This document shows, piece after piece, positions 10,503-19,654 of a stretch of DNA of 64,000 nucleotides; the first letter of the stretch is position 1, and each line of letters starts with the position of its first letter. The notes beneath the pieces were generated by a model. That model worked only from the letters and a program-made list of their open reading frames with translations, searched no databases and was not told the origin of the DNA. The position numbers and the translations under genes are program-made. The stretch comes from Actinomycetales bacterium (GTDB lineage: Bacteria; Actinomycetota; Actinomycetes; S36-B12; UBA5976): the NCBI GenBank assembly GCA_018969715.1, contig JAGWXT010000008.1, positions 1 to 64,000 on the forward strand, written 5' to 3'.

Positions 10503-11503
10503 GGCCGACCCGACTGCACCGGGAGCCGCTGCGGGCAGGAACCCGGGTGGCCGGTGTCGGCGGCTACCGCTCATCACGGGTGATCGGCAACGCGGAGGTC
10601 GCCGGCCCCATCGACTCCAGCGATGAGTGGATCCGGGAGCGCTCGGGAATCATCGAACGACGCTGGGCGCGTTCCGACGAGACGGTCGTGTCGATGGCGG
10701 CCGCAGCCGGCACTGCCGCCCTCGCCGATGCCCAGGTGCGGGCCGACGATGTCGACCTGGTGATCGTCGCCACAGCAAGCCATCCCCAGCCCATTCCGAA
10801 TGCGGCGGCGGCTGTCGCCGCGCTTATGGGAACCACGGCTGCCGCCGCGCACGACCTGGGTGCCGCCTGTGCGGGCTTCTCCTATGGCATCGCCCACGCC
10901 TCCGCCAGCATCACCGTCGGGCAGGCTGAGAATGTCCTCGTCATCGGCGCGGAACGCCTGAGCGATTTCACGAATCCCCGGGATCGCGGCACCGCCTTCC
11001 TCTTCGCCGACGGCGCAGGGGCCGTGCTCGTGACCGCCTCGGATCGCCCGCAGATCGGGGCACCTGCATGGGGCTCCGATGGCAGCCTGGGTGACTCGAT
11101 CTCCATGACCTCCACCATCATCGAGTCCGGCCTGCGGGGACAGCCGGCACCGACCATCGTCATGGCCGGTCAGACGGTCTTCCGGTGGGCGGTGTCGGAA
11201 ATGGCACGAGTGGCACGGCTGGCACTTGAGCGGGCGGGGATCACGGCAGCCGACCTGGGTGCCTTCATCCCCCATCAGGCCAATCAGCGCATCACCGATG
11301 CCCTGGCTCGCTCATTGGACCTGCCGGACCACGTCGCGGTCGCCGACGACATTCGACGGATGGGGAACACCAGTGCTGCCTCGATACCCCTTGCCATGTG
11401 CGCACTGCGCGACGCCGGGCGCGTTGAGTCCGAGGACTGGGCGCTCCTGGTCGGCTTCGGAGCTGGGCTGACCTACTCCGGTCAGGTCGTCAACATCCCG
11501 TGA
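10499..11503 (+). CDS. fabH: 3-oxoacyl-ACP synthase III
   Basis: SSDEWIRERSGI, AACAGFSYG active-site Cys, FIPHQANQRI, MGNTSAASIPLA. Confidence 0.95.
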   Translation: MRPTRLHREPLRAGTRVAGVGGYRSSRVIGNAEVAGPIDSSDEWIRERSGIIERRWARSDETVVSMAAAAGTAALADAQVRADDVDLVIVATASHPQPIPNAAAAVAALMGTTAAAAHDLGAACAGFSYGIAHASASITVGQAENVLVIGAERLSDFTNPRDRGTAFLFADGAGAVLVTASDRPQIGAPAWGSDGSLGDSISMTSTIIESGLRGQPAPTIVMAGQTVFRWAVSEMARVARLALERAGITAADLGAFIPHQANQRITDALARSLDLPDHVAVADDIRRMGNTSAASIPLAMCALRDAGRVESEDWALLVGFGAGLTYSGQVVNIP

Positions 11504-11596
11504 CCACGCTCCCGTCACCTGCCGCACTCCGCACGAGGACATATCCACACGATCGAACTGCCAGATCGATCAGCTGCTCCGCCTGGCAAGGGAACC

Positions 11597-11639
11597 AACT
11601 GGCATGGATATCAACTGGACATCAACTGGCATGGACATC
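11597..11639 (+). repeat. imperfect tandem repeat in acpP 5' leader (16/11/16-bp units)
   Basis: CAACTGGCATGGATAT / CAACTGGACAT / CAACTGGCATGGACAT. Confidence 0.8.
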
Positions 11640-11690
11640 AAGATGAATGAGATGGGCATCGACATCCAACAACCGAGAGAAAGGCAGACA

Positions 11691-11939
11691 ATGACCGAGG
11701 ATGAGATCACGGCACAGCTGGCGGAGATCCTCAATGACGTCGCCGGCGTCGACCCCGCAGTGGTGAGCGTCGACAAGATCTTCGTCGACGACCTGGAGGT
11801 CGACTCCCTCAGCATGGTCGAAGTCGTCATGGCCGCTGAGGACAGGTTCGGGGTGCGCATCCCCGATGAGGACATGGCTGGCCTGCGGACCGTGGGGGAT
11901 GCGGTGACCTACATCCACCGATCGGCCACCGCGAACTAG
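11691..11939 (+). CDS. acpP: acyl carrier protein
   Basis: DDLEVDSLSMVEVVMAAEDRFGVRIPDED phosphopantetheine DSL motif; purine-rich RBS upstream. Confidence 0.95.
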   Translation: MTEDEITAQLAEILNDVAGVDPAVVSVDKIFVDDLEVDSLSMVEVVMAAEDRFGVRIPDEDMAGLRTVGDAVTYIHRSATAN

Positions 11940-11941
11940 GG

Positions 11942-13204
11942 ATGGCCGCTGAGCGCATCGTCGTCACCGGATTGGGTGCCCTGACCCCGATCGGCGCCAC
12001 CGCAGCCGAGAGTTGGCAGGCGCTGCTCCTTGGTGCGACCGGGGCGGTCCGGCTGACGGAGCCGTGGGTGGCCGAGATCACCTCACAGATTGCCGCCCGC
12101 GTCACCGTGGACCCAACGCAGGTCATCGGTCGAGTGACCGCTCGCCGACTCGACCGGAGCGCCCAGCTGGGTCTGGTCGCCGCCCTCGAAGCGTGGCGGC
12201 ATGCGGGACTGCCCAAGCCGGGCGATCCGGACGGGGTCCCGCCGGAGCGCCTGGGCGTCGTCTTCGGCGCTGGCATCGGTGGCCTGACGACCGTGATGGA
12301 ACAGCACAACATCGTCCGCGAGCGCGGGCCACAGCGCATGAACCCGCTCACCGTCCCGATGATCATGCCCAATGCACCGGCCGCGGCCGTCGGCTTGGAA
12401 CTGGGGGCACGAGCGGGAGTCCACGCCCCGGTCTCCGCCTGCGCCACGAGCGCCGAGGCCATCGCCATGGCTGCCTCGATGCTCAATGAGGGTCGCGCTG
12501 ACGTTGTTGTCGCCGGCGGCACGGAAGCGGTGATCAATGAGATCGCCATGGCGGCCTTTGCGGCCATGCGCGCCCTGTCAACGCGCAACGATGATCCCGG
12601 CCACGCCAGCCGGCCCTATGACATCGACCGTGATGGCTTCGTGCTGGGCGAGGGCGCGGGTGCGTTGATCCTTGAGCGCGAGGGTCATGCCCGGGCCCGC
12701 GGGGCAGTGTGCTACGGCGTGGTGGCCGGCTGGGGGATGTCCGCAGATGCCCACCACATCGCTGCACCGGATCCGGACGGGGTGGGAGCGGCAGCCGCCA
12801 TGACGGCTGCCCTGCGCAGCGCCGGGGCGGACCCGGCTGACGTCGTCCACGTCAGCGCTCATGCGACGAGCACTCCGCTCGGGGATCTGGCAGAGAGCAG
12901 GGCGATCCGGCGCGCCCTCGGTGCTGCCGCCGATTCGGCGGCCGTGAGCGCCCCGAAATCGCAGATCGGACACCTGCTCGGTGGCGCCGGGGCGGTGGAG
13001 GCCGTCCTTGCCCTGTGTGCTCTGCGGGACTGCCTGGCCCCCGGGACGCGCAACATCGTCACCCTCGACCCGGCGGTCGACATCGACGTGGTGCGCGGGG
13101 AGGCGCGGGAACTGTCAGCAACCCGCACCCGATCCGGTCTGGCCTTGAGCAACTCCTTCGGCTTCGGCGGGCACAACGTCTCGCTCGCTTTCAGCCTCGC
13201 CTGA
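11942..13204 (+). CDS. fabF: 3-oxoacyl-ACP synthase II
   Basis: VVTGLGALTPIG, SACATSAEAI, HATSTPLGDLAE, SNSFGFGGHNVSL. Confidence 0.95.
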   Translation: MAAERIVVTGLGALTPIGATAAESWQALLLGATGAVRLTEPWVAEITSQIAARVTVDPTQVIGRVTARRLDRSAQLGLVAALEAWRHAGLPKPGDPDGVPPERLGVVFGAGIGGLTTVMEQHNIVRERGPQRMNPLTVPMIMPNAPAAAVGLELGARAGVHAPVSACATSAEAIAMAASMLNEGRADVVVAGGTEAVINEIAMAAFAAMRALSTRNDDPGHASRPYDIDRDGFVLGEGAGALILEREGHARARGAVCYGVVAGWGMSADAHHIAAPDPDGVGAAAAMTAALRSAGADPADVVHVSAHATSTPLGDLAESRAIRRALGAAADSAAVSAPKSQIGHLLGGAGAVEAVLALCALRDCLAPGTRNIVTLDPAVDIDVVRGEARELSATRTRSGLALSNSFGFGGHNVSLAFSLA

Positions 13205-13227
13205 TGCCGAGCCCTCAGTGCGGGCGG

Positions 13228-13749
13228 TCAGGCGCCCCGACTGCCGGCGATCATCCGATCGAGATGCTCGACCGCGCGGTAGGGCTCGAGTTCGCACTCC
13301 CACTCCTCGCCGAGCAGGTGCGCTATCTGCTCGGCGAGGTCCATTGAGCGGGATTCGCGCAGCCCCCGCAGGGGTGCCTCGGGGATGAGCACCTCGCCGG
13401 CACCGTCGATGATGCTGCGATGCAGGCCCAGGGTGGGGGTGGCGGAGAACCGCTCCCCCATCCGCTCATCGGTTGCAAGGACCAGCACCTCGAACCGAAG
13501 CCGACCAAGTCCCGCAAGGCGCGATGCGAGGGTGGCGGCCGATCCGGCCCGCCCGGTTGCCGTGACATCGGCTCGCATCGAGGCGGGTTCCTGGGACTGT
13601 TCAACCCAATGGGGGGCTGCAACTCCCCACGCCTCGGTGATGAACCATCCGACCTGGGTGGCCAGGGCCCGCGGGCAGGAGTGGATGCGGGCAAGCAGGG
13701 ACCGCCGAATGGGAGCAGGCTCCCGTCGATCGAGCAGGACATAGGGCAT
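13228..13749 (-). CDS. DUF3145 family protein
   Basis: MPYVLLDRREPAPIRRSL...CPRALATQVGWFITEAWGV; family commonly sits beside the fab cluster in actinobacteria. Confidence 0.65.
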   Translation of the reverse strand: MPYVLLDRREPAPIRRSLLARIHSCPRALATQVGWFITEAWGVAAPHWVEQSQEPASMRADVTATGRAGSAATLASRLAGLGRLRFEVLVLATDERMGERFSATPTLGLHRSIIDGAGEVLIPEAPLRGLRESRSMDLAEQIAHLLGEEWECELEPYRAVEHLDRMIAGSRGA

Positions 13750-13873
13750 CGCTGATCCTCCTGTCGTGAGCATCGCCTTCCCCAGCGCACCCACACCAGC
13801 CAGAATCACGTGCCCGTCACCGCTCGCCGAGACGGCGGGCGTTCCTTCACGTCGATCGCGGGAAGGCTAGCAC

Positions 13874-15820
13874 CTACTGGACCGGCGCCGCGGCGGGCTC
13901 GCCCTGTGGTGAGGCAATCCGGAAGCCGTCGGCGATGGTTGGCCCCCGAGACTGCAGCCCGGCGGCGGGTCCACTGCCGAGGCACAGCGGGAAGACCCGC
14001 CAGCACTGGTCGCCGGACTCCGGCCGCACGATGATGGTTCCGTCCGCGAGCTGGACCGGTACCGCCGAGGGCTGCTGGGAGGTGTCGGGGGCGGGGATGA
14101 GCGGGGATGAGCGAAGGGGTCCCAACGTCAGTGTCAGCCGGTCGGTCGCCCCCAGCACCTCCGGCGACCCCTGTCGACCGATGACGGTGAGCAGGGTCGG
14201 GGCGCACAGCAGCAGGGCGAGCACCCATGCCACGGTGCCACCCGGGTCATAACGGCTGGGCGCACCCGCACGGCGCGCGAGCAGCCACGCCTGGATCGAC
14301 AGGGCAAGCAGCCCGATCCCGATCAGGGGGCCCCACACATAACGAGGGTTGGGCGCGAGGATGAAAGACAGCAGCACCGAGGCGGCCAGTACGGCGCTGA
14401 GCAGCCACACCCCGACCGGAACGCGCGCCCTCGATCGCTGGCTGCCAGGCAGGTCCCGCCCTGCCCACCACAGGACGACGGCTGCCGCGAGCAGGCCGAT
14501 CAGCGCCGTCAGGCCGATGTCCGTGAGGTTGCGTGCACTCCACGCCCACCACGCCGAGACCGGACCGGACCCCGGCTGGTAGGTCCCGCCGCCCAGTGTC
14601 CGGGCGAAGTCCCCGACCACCGAGCGGGTGGCTGTCACCCCGGCACGGGTCATCGACCAGTCGCCCCCCACTTTCACCAGCGGGGCTGGGTAGAGCAGCC
14701 AGCCGCTGAGAACGCTGTCGCGGGCCATCTGCGCCAACAGCAGCAGTCCGCCGATCACGGCGCCGATGGCCAGCGCGGGCCACCAGCGACCACCAGCCGG
14801 CTGGCGCCACAGCCGTCGGCGCACGCCCGTCGCGACAAGGATGAGGACGATGAGTGCGGCCAGCGGCCACAGCTGGACCCGAATAGAGGCGGCAGCGGTG
14901 GCGGCCGATACGGCGATGAGCAGCCCGGGAAGGAAGCCGCGGGGCACGGTGAGACAGTCAAGGGCGGCGGCGACCGCGACGATCAGCAGGATCACCGGAG
15001 CGGTGTCAGGGGAGGGACTGGTGACGAAATCGAAGCTCGTACCGAGGGCCGCGAAGGCGACACCGAGCCCCACGACCGCGGCGATGTCGCCAGCCGTCAT
15101 CCGTCGACGCTGAGCGCCCATGCGGAGCACCACATCGACGGCGAGGGCGCAGAAGAAGAACCCGTTCACAAGCCGCGCACCCTCACTGGATTCGACCAGA
15201 CCACCGAATGCCGCAGCGAATGGGAAGAGGCTTGAGGCGTATCCGAACCAGGGACTCAGCAGTGCCAGTCCCGGGATCGCCGGGTAGGCCGCTGCGTAGT
15301 CGATCAGCGGCCAGTGGTAGAGGCCGCTGTCATAGTTCGACACTCGCCCAAGGGCGGTGAGCGCGCCGACGACGCTGACGATTGCGAGCGTGATCACCGC
15401 TGGGCCGAGCCATCGACGGGCGCTCCCGGCAAGGATGCGAACGCCCCCGACGCCGGGCGGCAACGCACCCTGTGGCGCTGCGGCCGCCCGTGCGCCCGCT
15501 GCACGCGTGCGCACCGCATCCCACCCCAGCACGCCCGCCCCCACTCCCGCCAGCACCCAGACCGGCCACCACACCGCACCGGTCACCGGCAGTCGCAGGT
15601 TCACAAGGGTGATGCCGGCCAGCAGGACAGCGATACCGACCCACAGCCCCGCCCGCAGCCGCACGATTGCGGTGCCAACCCAGTCGGGCGCCCGTTCGCC
15701 GGCGCTGTGAGCCACGGCCGTCCCCGCAAGGGCAGCGGGACGCACCAGCAGTGACCCGACCAGGGCGCAGGCACTGACGACGACCAGCCAGATCAGCGGG
15801 ATGAGCACCACAGCCGGCAC
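13874..15820 (-). CDS. large polytopic membrane protein (LIC_10190-like), paralog 1
   Basis: Many hydrophobic helices; NYDSGLYHWPLIDYAAAYPAIPGL, FVTSPSPDTAP, C-terminal GDQCWRVFPLC shared with adjacent ORF. Confidence 0.75.
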   Translation of the reverse strand: MPAVVLIPLIWLVVVSACALVGSLLVRPAALAGTAVAHSAGERAPDWVGTAIVRLRAGLWVGIAVLLAGITLVNLRLPVTGAVWWPVWVLAGVGAGVLGWDAVRTRAAGARAAAAPQGALPPGVGGVRILAGSARRWLGPAVITLAIVSVVGALTALGRVSNYDSGLYHWPLIDYAAAYPAIPGLALLSPWFGYASSLFPFAAAFGGLVESSEGARLVNGFFFCALAVDVVLRMGAQRRRMTAGDIAAVVGLGVAFAALGTSFDFVTSPSPDTAPVILLIVAVAAALDCLTVPRGFLPGLLIAVSAATAAASIRVQLWPLAALIVLILVATGVRRRLWRQPAGGRWWPALAIGAVIGGLLLLAQMARDSVLSGWLLYPAPLVKVGGDWSMTRAGVTATRSVVGDFARTLGGGTYQPGSGPVSAWWAWSARNLTDIGLTALIGLLAAAVVLWWAGRDLPGSQRSRARVPVGVWLLSAVLAASVLLSFILAPNPRYVWGPLIGIGLLALSIQAWLLARRAGAPSRYDPGGTVAWVLALLLCAPTLLTVIGRQGSPEVLGATDRLTLTLGPLRSSPLIPAPDTSQQPSAVPVQLADGTIIVRPESGDQCWRVFPLCLGSGPAAGLQSRGPTIADGFRIASPQGEPAAAPVQ

Positions 15821-15858
15821 CGACGGAGGCTAACAGCCGTCGACGCCCCCACGGGAGA

Positions 15859-15883
15859 GGGCGCCCAATTGCGACTGGCGCCC
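15859..15883. other. inverted repeat (possible hairpin) between the two membrane-protein genes
   Basis: GGGCGCC-N11-GGCGCCC perfect 7-bp arms; no obvious T-tract. Confidence 0.4.
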
Positions 15884-15913
15884 GCCCGCGATCCACGGCT
15901 GGCTGAATTCAGC

Positions 15914-17875
15914 TCAGGGCAGCAGCCCATCGGAGAGGTCATCCCCACGCGGCCGGGCGGCCGTGCCCGCGACACACAGGGGGAAGACCCGCCAGCACTG
16001 GTCACCTTCGTTCAACTGCAGCACCACCAGTCCGGCCGGGGTGGTCACCTGCGTCACCTCGGGACGGAAGGTCGGCGTCTGGTCGGGCACGAGGGCCGTG
16101 CTCGCGAACGGGCCGAGTGCAACGGTGAGGGGGTAGGTGGCGAAGGTGACGCGTAGCTGACCCCAGCGCGCCACATCGGTGAGGAGACTCGAGGGCACCA
16201 GCACGAGCAGGACGGCTGTGCTCACCAGCAGCGGCACACCGGTACGCCAGAGGTGCCGAGAGCCGCCGGGCAATCGACTGAGGGCGACCGCCGCCGGGAT
16301 CAGCCCGATCGCGCACAGGCAGCCCCAGATAAATCTCGGATCCGGGGCAAGGAGGAGCGTGGCGACGACCGTCACCGCGAACGGGGTCATGAGGACAGCG
16401 ACGAGGACGGGCAGGCTGTCCCGGCGCAGCCCAGCGATAGACCGCGGAGGAGGTGACGTCACCGCCGGGTCGCGGCCGCGCGCGGCGAAGGCGAGCACGG
16501 CAAGTGCGATCAGTGCGATCAGGGCCATGAACGCGAAGTCCTCAGCATGGCGCCCAAGCCATCCTGGCAGCCACTGCATTGTGGGCAGCGAGGCGGGAGT
16601 GCGGGAGCGGTTGAACAGTGCCAGGACCTCGGCATAGGCGCGCACACTGCCCTCAGGCACTCGCCACTCGGCATTGAGCGGAAAGACGGTAAGCGGGTAG
16701 AGGAACCATCCGGTGAGGCGCTGATCGCGCAGCCACATGACGACCACCAGTGCCGTCACCATTGTGCCGCCGAGAATCAGGCCCGGCCACGGCCGTCGCC
16801 GTCGCGGCATCCCTCCCACCCTCGGCAGCAGCATCAGCGCCGCGATGACAAGGGTCCCGGCCAGCACCGGGAGTAACTGCACCCGCATGGTGAAGGCAAT
16901 GCCGGCAAGGACAAGTGCGACGGCAACGGCCAGTGAGCGCTCCGGCAGCCGGTTGCCGACGGTGGCGTCCAGCAGGTAGGCGACGAGCACGACCGTGACG
17001 ATGAGTGGACCGGTATCTGGCGAGGGGCTGGTGATGAAGTCCCACGAGTGCCCGATCCCAGCCCAGATGGCGGCCAGACCGAGGATCGCTGCGTGAGTAC
17101 CGGCGGTGGGGCGTGCCCGCTGCCCGGCATAGCGTCCAATGACGTCAATGATGACCAAGGCAATGAGGAAGCCGTTGAGAAGTCGCAGGGTTTGACCGTC
17201 CGAGATGGGTGTAGCACCGCCGATTACCGGTAGTGCATCGACCAGCGTCGGCAGGATCGCGGCAAGCGGAAAGACCGATGTTGCGTACCCCAGTCGAAGG
17301 TCGAGGTTGCCCAGTCCGGGAATCGCCCGATAGGCCTCTGCATAGGAGATGGCCGGCCAGTGGTAGAGGCCGGTGTCGTAGTTGGTGATCGGACCCAGTG
17401 ATGTCAGGGCGAGGCTGAGCAGGAGCACCGACGCACCGAGCGCGGGAATGACAACCCACCCGGGTGCCGCTGATCGACGCCCCGCCGCAGGTGACGGGCG
17501 GCGCGGCAGATGGCGAGAACGGACTCCACCGAGGCTGGCGATCACCGCCAGGACTCCCGCCGAATCGGCGGCATCGGTGCTGCGACTCGCGCGGCGCAGC
17601 CGGAAGGGGGCCCAGGACAGCACTGCCGCGATGGTTGACATCAGCCCGAGGCCGGCAATGATGCGTGGCGGGAGGGGGTCTGACAGCGGCACAATGAGGT
17701 GACAGCCCAAGGCGAGGATGACGAGAACACCCAAGCCGAGCCACAGGCTGGCTCGCAGGCGCAGCCACGGACTGGCGGCGAACACCCGCGAGAAGGCAAG
17801 CCCCGAACCGAGGGCGACCAGGACTGACGCCCACAGCAGCCAGGTGCCGACAATCATCAGCAGCGCCAGCACCAC
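15914..17875 (-). CDS. large polytopic membrane protein (LIC_10190-like), paralog 2
   Basis: Parallel motifs NYDTGLYHWPAISYAEAYRAIPGL, FITSPSPDTGP, APDPRFIWG, GDQCWRVFPLC; start assigned to GTG at 17875. Confidence 0.7.
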   Translation of the reverse strand: MVLALLMIVGTWLLWASVLVALGSGLAFSRVFAASPWLRLRASLWLGLGVLVILALGCHLIVPLSDPLPPRIIAGLGLMSTIAAVLSWAPFRLRRASRSTDAADSAGVLAVIASLGGVRSRHLPRRPSPAAGRRSAAPGWVVIPALGASVLLLSLALTSLGPITNYDTGLYHWPAISYAEAYRAIPGLGNLDLRLGYATSVFPLAAILPTLVDALPVIGGATPISDGQTLRLLNGFLIALVIIDVIGRYAGQRARPTAGTHAAILGLAAIWAGIGHSWDFITSPSPDTGPLIVTVVLVAYLLDATVGNRLPERSLAVAVALVLAGIAFTMRVQLLPVLAGTLVIAALMLLPRVGGMPRRRRPWPGLILGGTMVTALVVVMWLRDQRLTGWFLYPLTVFPLNAEWRVPEGSVRAYAEVLALFNRSRTPASLPTMQWLPGWLGRHAEDFAFMALIALIALAVLAFAARGRDPAVTSPPPRSIAGLRRDSLPVLVAVLMTPFAVTVVATLLLAPDPRFIWGCLCAIGLIPAAVALSRLPGGSRHLWRTGVPLLVSTAVLLVLVPSSLLTDVARWGQLRVTFATYPLTVALGPFASTALVPDQTPTFRPEVTQVTTPAGLVVLQLNEGDQCWRVFPLCVAGTAARPRGDDLSDGLLP

Positions 17876-17890
17876 CCTCCAACCGTAGTC

Positions 17891-18715
17891 ATGCCGTGGC
17901 CCAGAATGAGCGTCATGAGAATGCCCCGGCTGCGGAGACTGGTCAGCCGTGGCCAGTCGCGCGGCCAGCCGGCCCGCGGTACGTCGGCGCACAGCGATGC
18001 GGGCGGACGCCAGCCCCCGCGGACGCCCAACGGCACTCCCCTGCCGCCACCGCGACTGCGGATGGGCGGCAGCCACTTTCGCAGTGATGCGGACTTCCTC
18101 GCCGGCGCCCTCAGCGATCTTGCCGAGTTGCGCCAGTGGTGCAACCTCGGTCCTGGCTCATCGCTGCTCGACTGGGGATGTGGGGCAGGTCGACTCGCGA
18201 TCGGCATCCGAGAGGAGTTCGGGCGGATCGGCGACTACCACGGGGTCGACGTCCAGCAGCGCCTGATCGGCTGGGCGGATCGCAACCTGAGCGGACCGGG
18301 GTTTCGCTTCACCAAGGTTGATGACACCCACGTCCACTACAACCCCGGCGGGGCGGCAACCCGCACCCTGCCCGTGGCGCCGGGATCGGTGGACGTCTTC
18401 TACGCCTACTCGGTGTTCTCCCATCTTGCCGGGGCTGACACCATCGGGTACCTCGGCGCCCTCGCCCAAGCCCTCCGCGACAACGGCCGGGGCTGGTTCA
18501 CACTGTTCGTTGAAGAGGGAGTTGCGGACGAGGTCGAGAATCCCCCCGACTACGGACCGCTGGACTGGACGGTTCCCCTGCACTGTGTCCGGTACAGCAG
18601 GTCATGGTTCGAGGCACAGTTGGCTGCCGCCGGCCTCGCTGTCGTCACCTTCAGCCATGGCGCCTACACCGATGGGCAGAGTCGGTATGTCGTGCGGCGA
18701 GCCCTCCCCGACTGA
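17891..18715 (+). CDS. class I SAM-dependent methyltransferase
   Basis: SLLDWGCGAGRLAIGI ... VDVFYAYSVFSHL; start uncertain. Confidence 0.7.
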   Translation: MPWPRMSVMRMPRLRRLVSRGQSRGQPARGTSAHSDAGGRQPPRTPNGTPLPPPRLRMGGSHFRSDADFLAGALSDLAELRQWCNLGPGSSLLDWGCGAGRLAIGIREEFGRIGDYHGVDVQQRLIGWADRNLSGPGFRFTKVDDTHVHYNPGGAATRTLPVAPGSVDVFYAYSVFSHLAGADTIGYLGALAQALRDNGRGWFTLFVEEGVADEVENPPDYGPLDWTVPLHCVRYSRSWFEAQLAAAGLAVVTFSHGAYTDGQSRYVVRRALPD

Positions 18716-18840
18716 GCACCAGCGGCGGAAGCAGCTGAGGCGTAACCGGCTGCGCATCGTGGACCGGCCAGGGGGCGTATCGTGAGGGGAGTACCGCAGC
18801 AGGGCACGGCTGCCCCCGAGACCACCTGAGGAGTCACGCC

Positions 18841-19026
18841 ATGGTCGCCGACAGCGAGCCTGCCACCGGCCCCATTCCCCACACCCCCGCTCCTGGCCCG
18901 ACCGGACGCCTTGTCCCGCTTGATGGAGCGGGGATTGCACTGGTGGCGGTCATGGCCGCTGGGTCGATCGGCCTGATCGTCATGGGGGTGCTGGTCCTGC
19001 TGGGGCTGCAGGCACCCGCCCAGTAG
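18841..19026 (+). CDS. small single-pass membrane protein
   Basis: 61 aa, GAGGAG-like RBS, one hydrophobic segment GIALVAVMAAGSIGLIVMGVLVLLGL. Confidence 0.5.
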   Translation: MVADSEPATGPIPHTPAPGPTGRLVPLDGAGIALVAVMAAGSIGLIVMGVLVLLGLQAPAQ

Positions 19027-19081
19027 GACCGTCCCGGCCCCCGACCCCGCCCACCACCGCCACTCTCACTTTGGAGGTGAC

Positions 19082-19654
19082 ATGTCCGGCCTCGTCCTGA
19101 CTCTCATCGTGCTCGGCGTCCTTGCCGTGCTCATCCTCATCAGCTTCGCCCAGTTCAATCGACTGCGTGCCGCCAATATCGCGGTTGACGAGGCACTGGG
19201 GCAGGTGGACGTCCAGCTCAAGCGGCGCAGTGACCTCATCCCCAATCTGGTCGAGACCGTGCGGGGATACGCCGCGCATGAGCGGGGCACCTTCGAGGAG
19301 GTCACCCGTGCTCGCTCCGCGATGGACACAGCCCACTCCGTGGGCGAGCTGGCGCAGGCAGACAACATGCTCACCAGCGCACTGCGCAGCCTCTTCGCGG
19401 TTGCCGAGCAGTATCCCGACCTCAAGGCGTCCGCGAACTTCCAGTCCCTCCAGGAGGAACTGGCCACGACCGAGAACAAGATCGCCTTCGCCCGTCAGTA
19501 CTACAACGATCGCGTCCGGATTCTGAACACGGCCGTCTCGACCCTGCCGGGACTGTTCTTCACCAGCGTTGCGAAGGTGGGACAGCGCGAGTTCTACGAG
19601 GTTGACTCCCCTGAGCAGCGGCAGGCCCCGCAGGTGACCTTCCCCGGCCCGTGA
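19082..19654 (+). CDS. lemA: LemA family protein
   Basis: N-terminal TM then QLKRRSDLIPNLVETVRGYAAHERGTFEEVTRAR, ENKIAFARQYYNDRVRILN. Confidence 0.93.
   Translation: MSGLVLTLIVLGVLAVLILISFAQFNRLRAANIAVDEALGQVDVQLKRRSDLIPNLVETVRGYAAHERGTFEEVTRARSAMDTAHSVGELAQADNMLTSALRSLFAVAEQYPDLKASANFQSLQEELATTENKIAFARQYYNDRVRILNTAVSTLPGLFFTSVAKVGQREFYEVDSPEQRQAPQVTFPGP

Noticed and set aside
15859-15883. Rho-independent terminator
   Set aside because: GGGCGCC/GGCGCCC hairpin is clear but lacks a T-tract on either strand; reported only as an inverted repeat.
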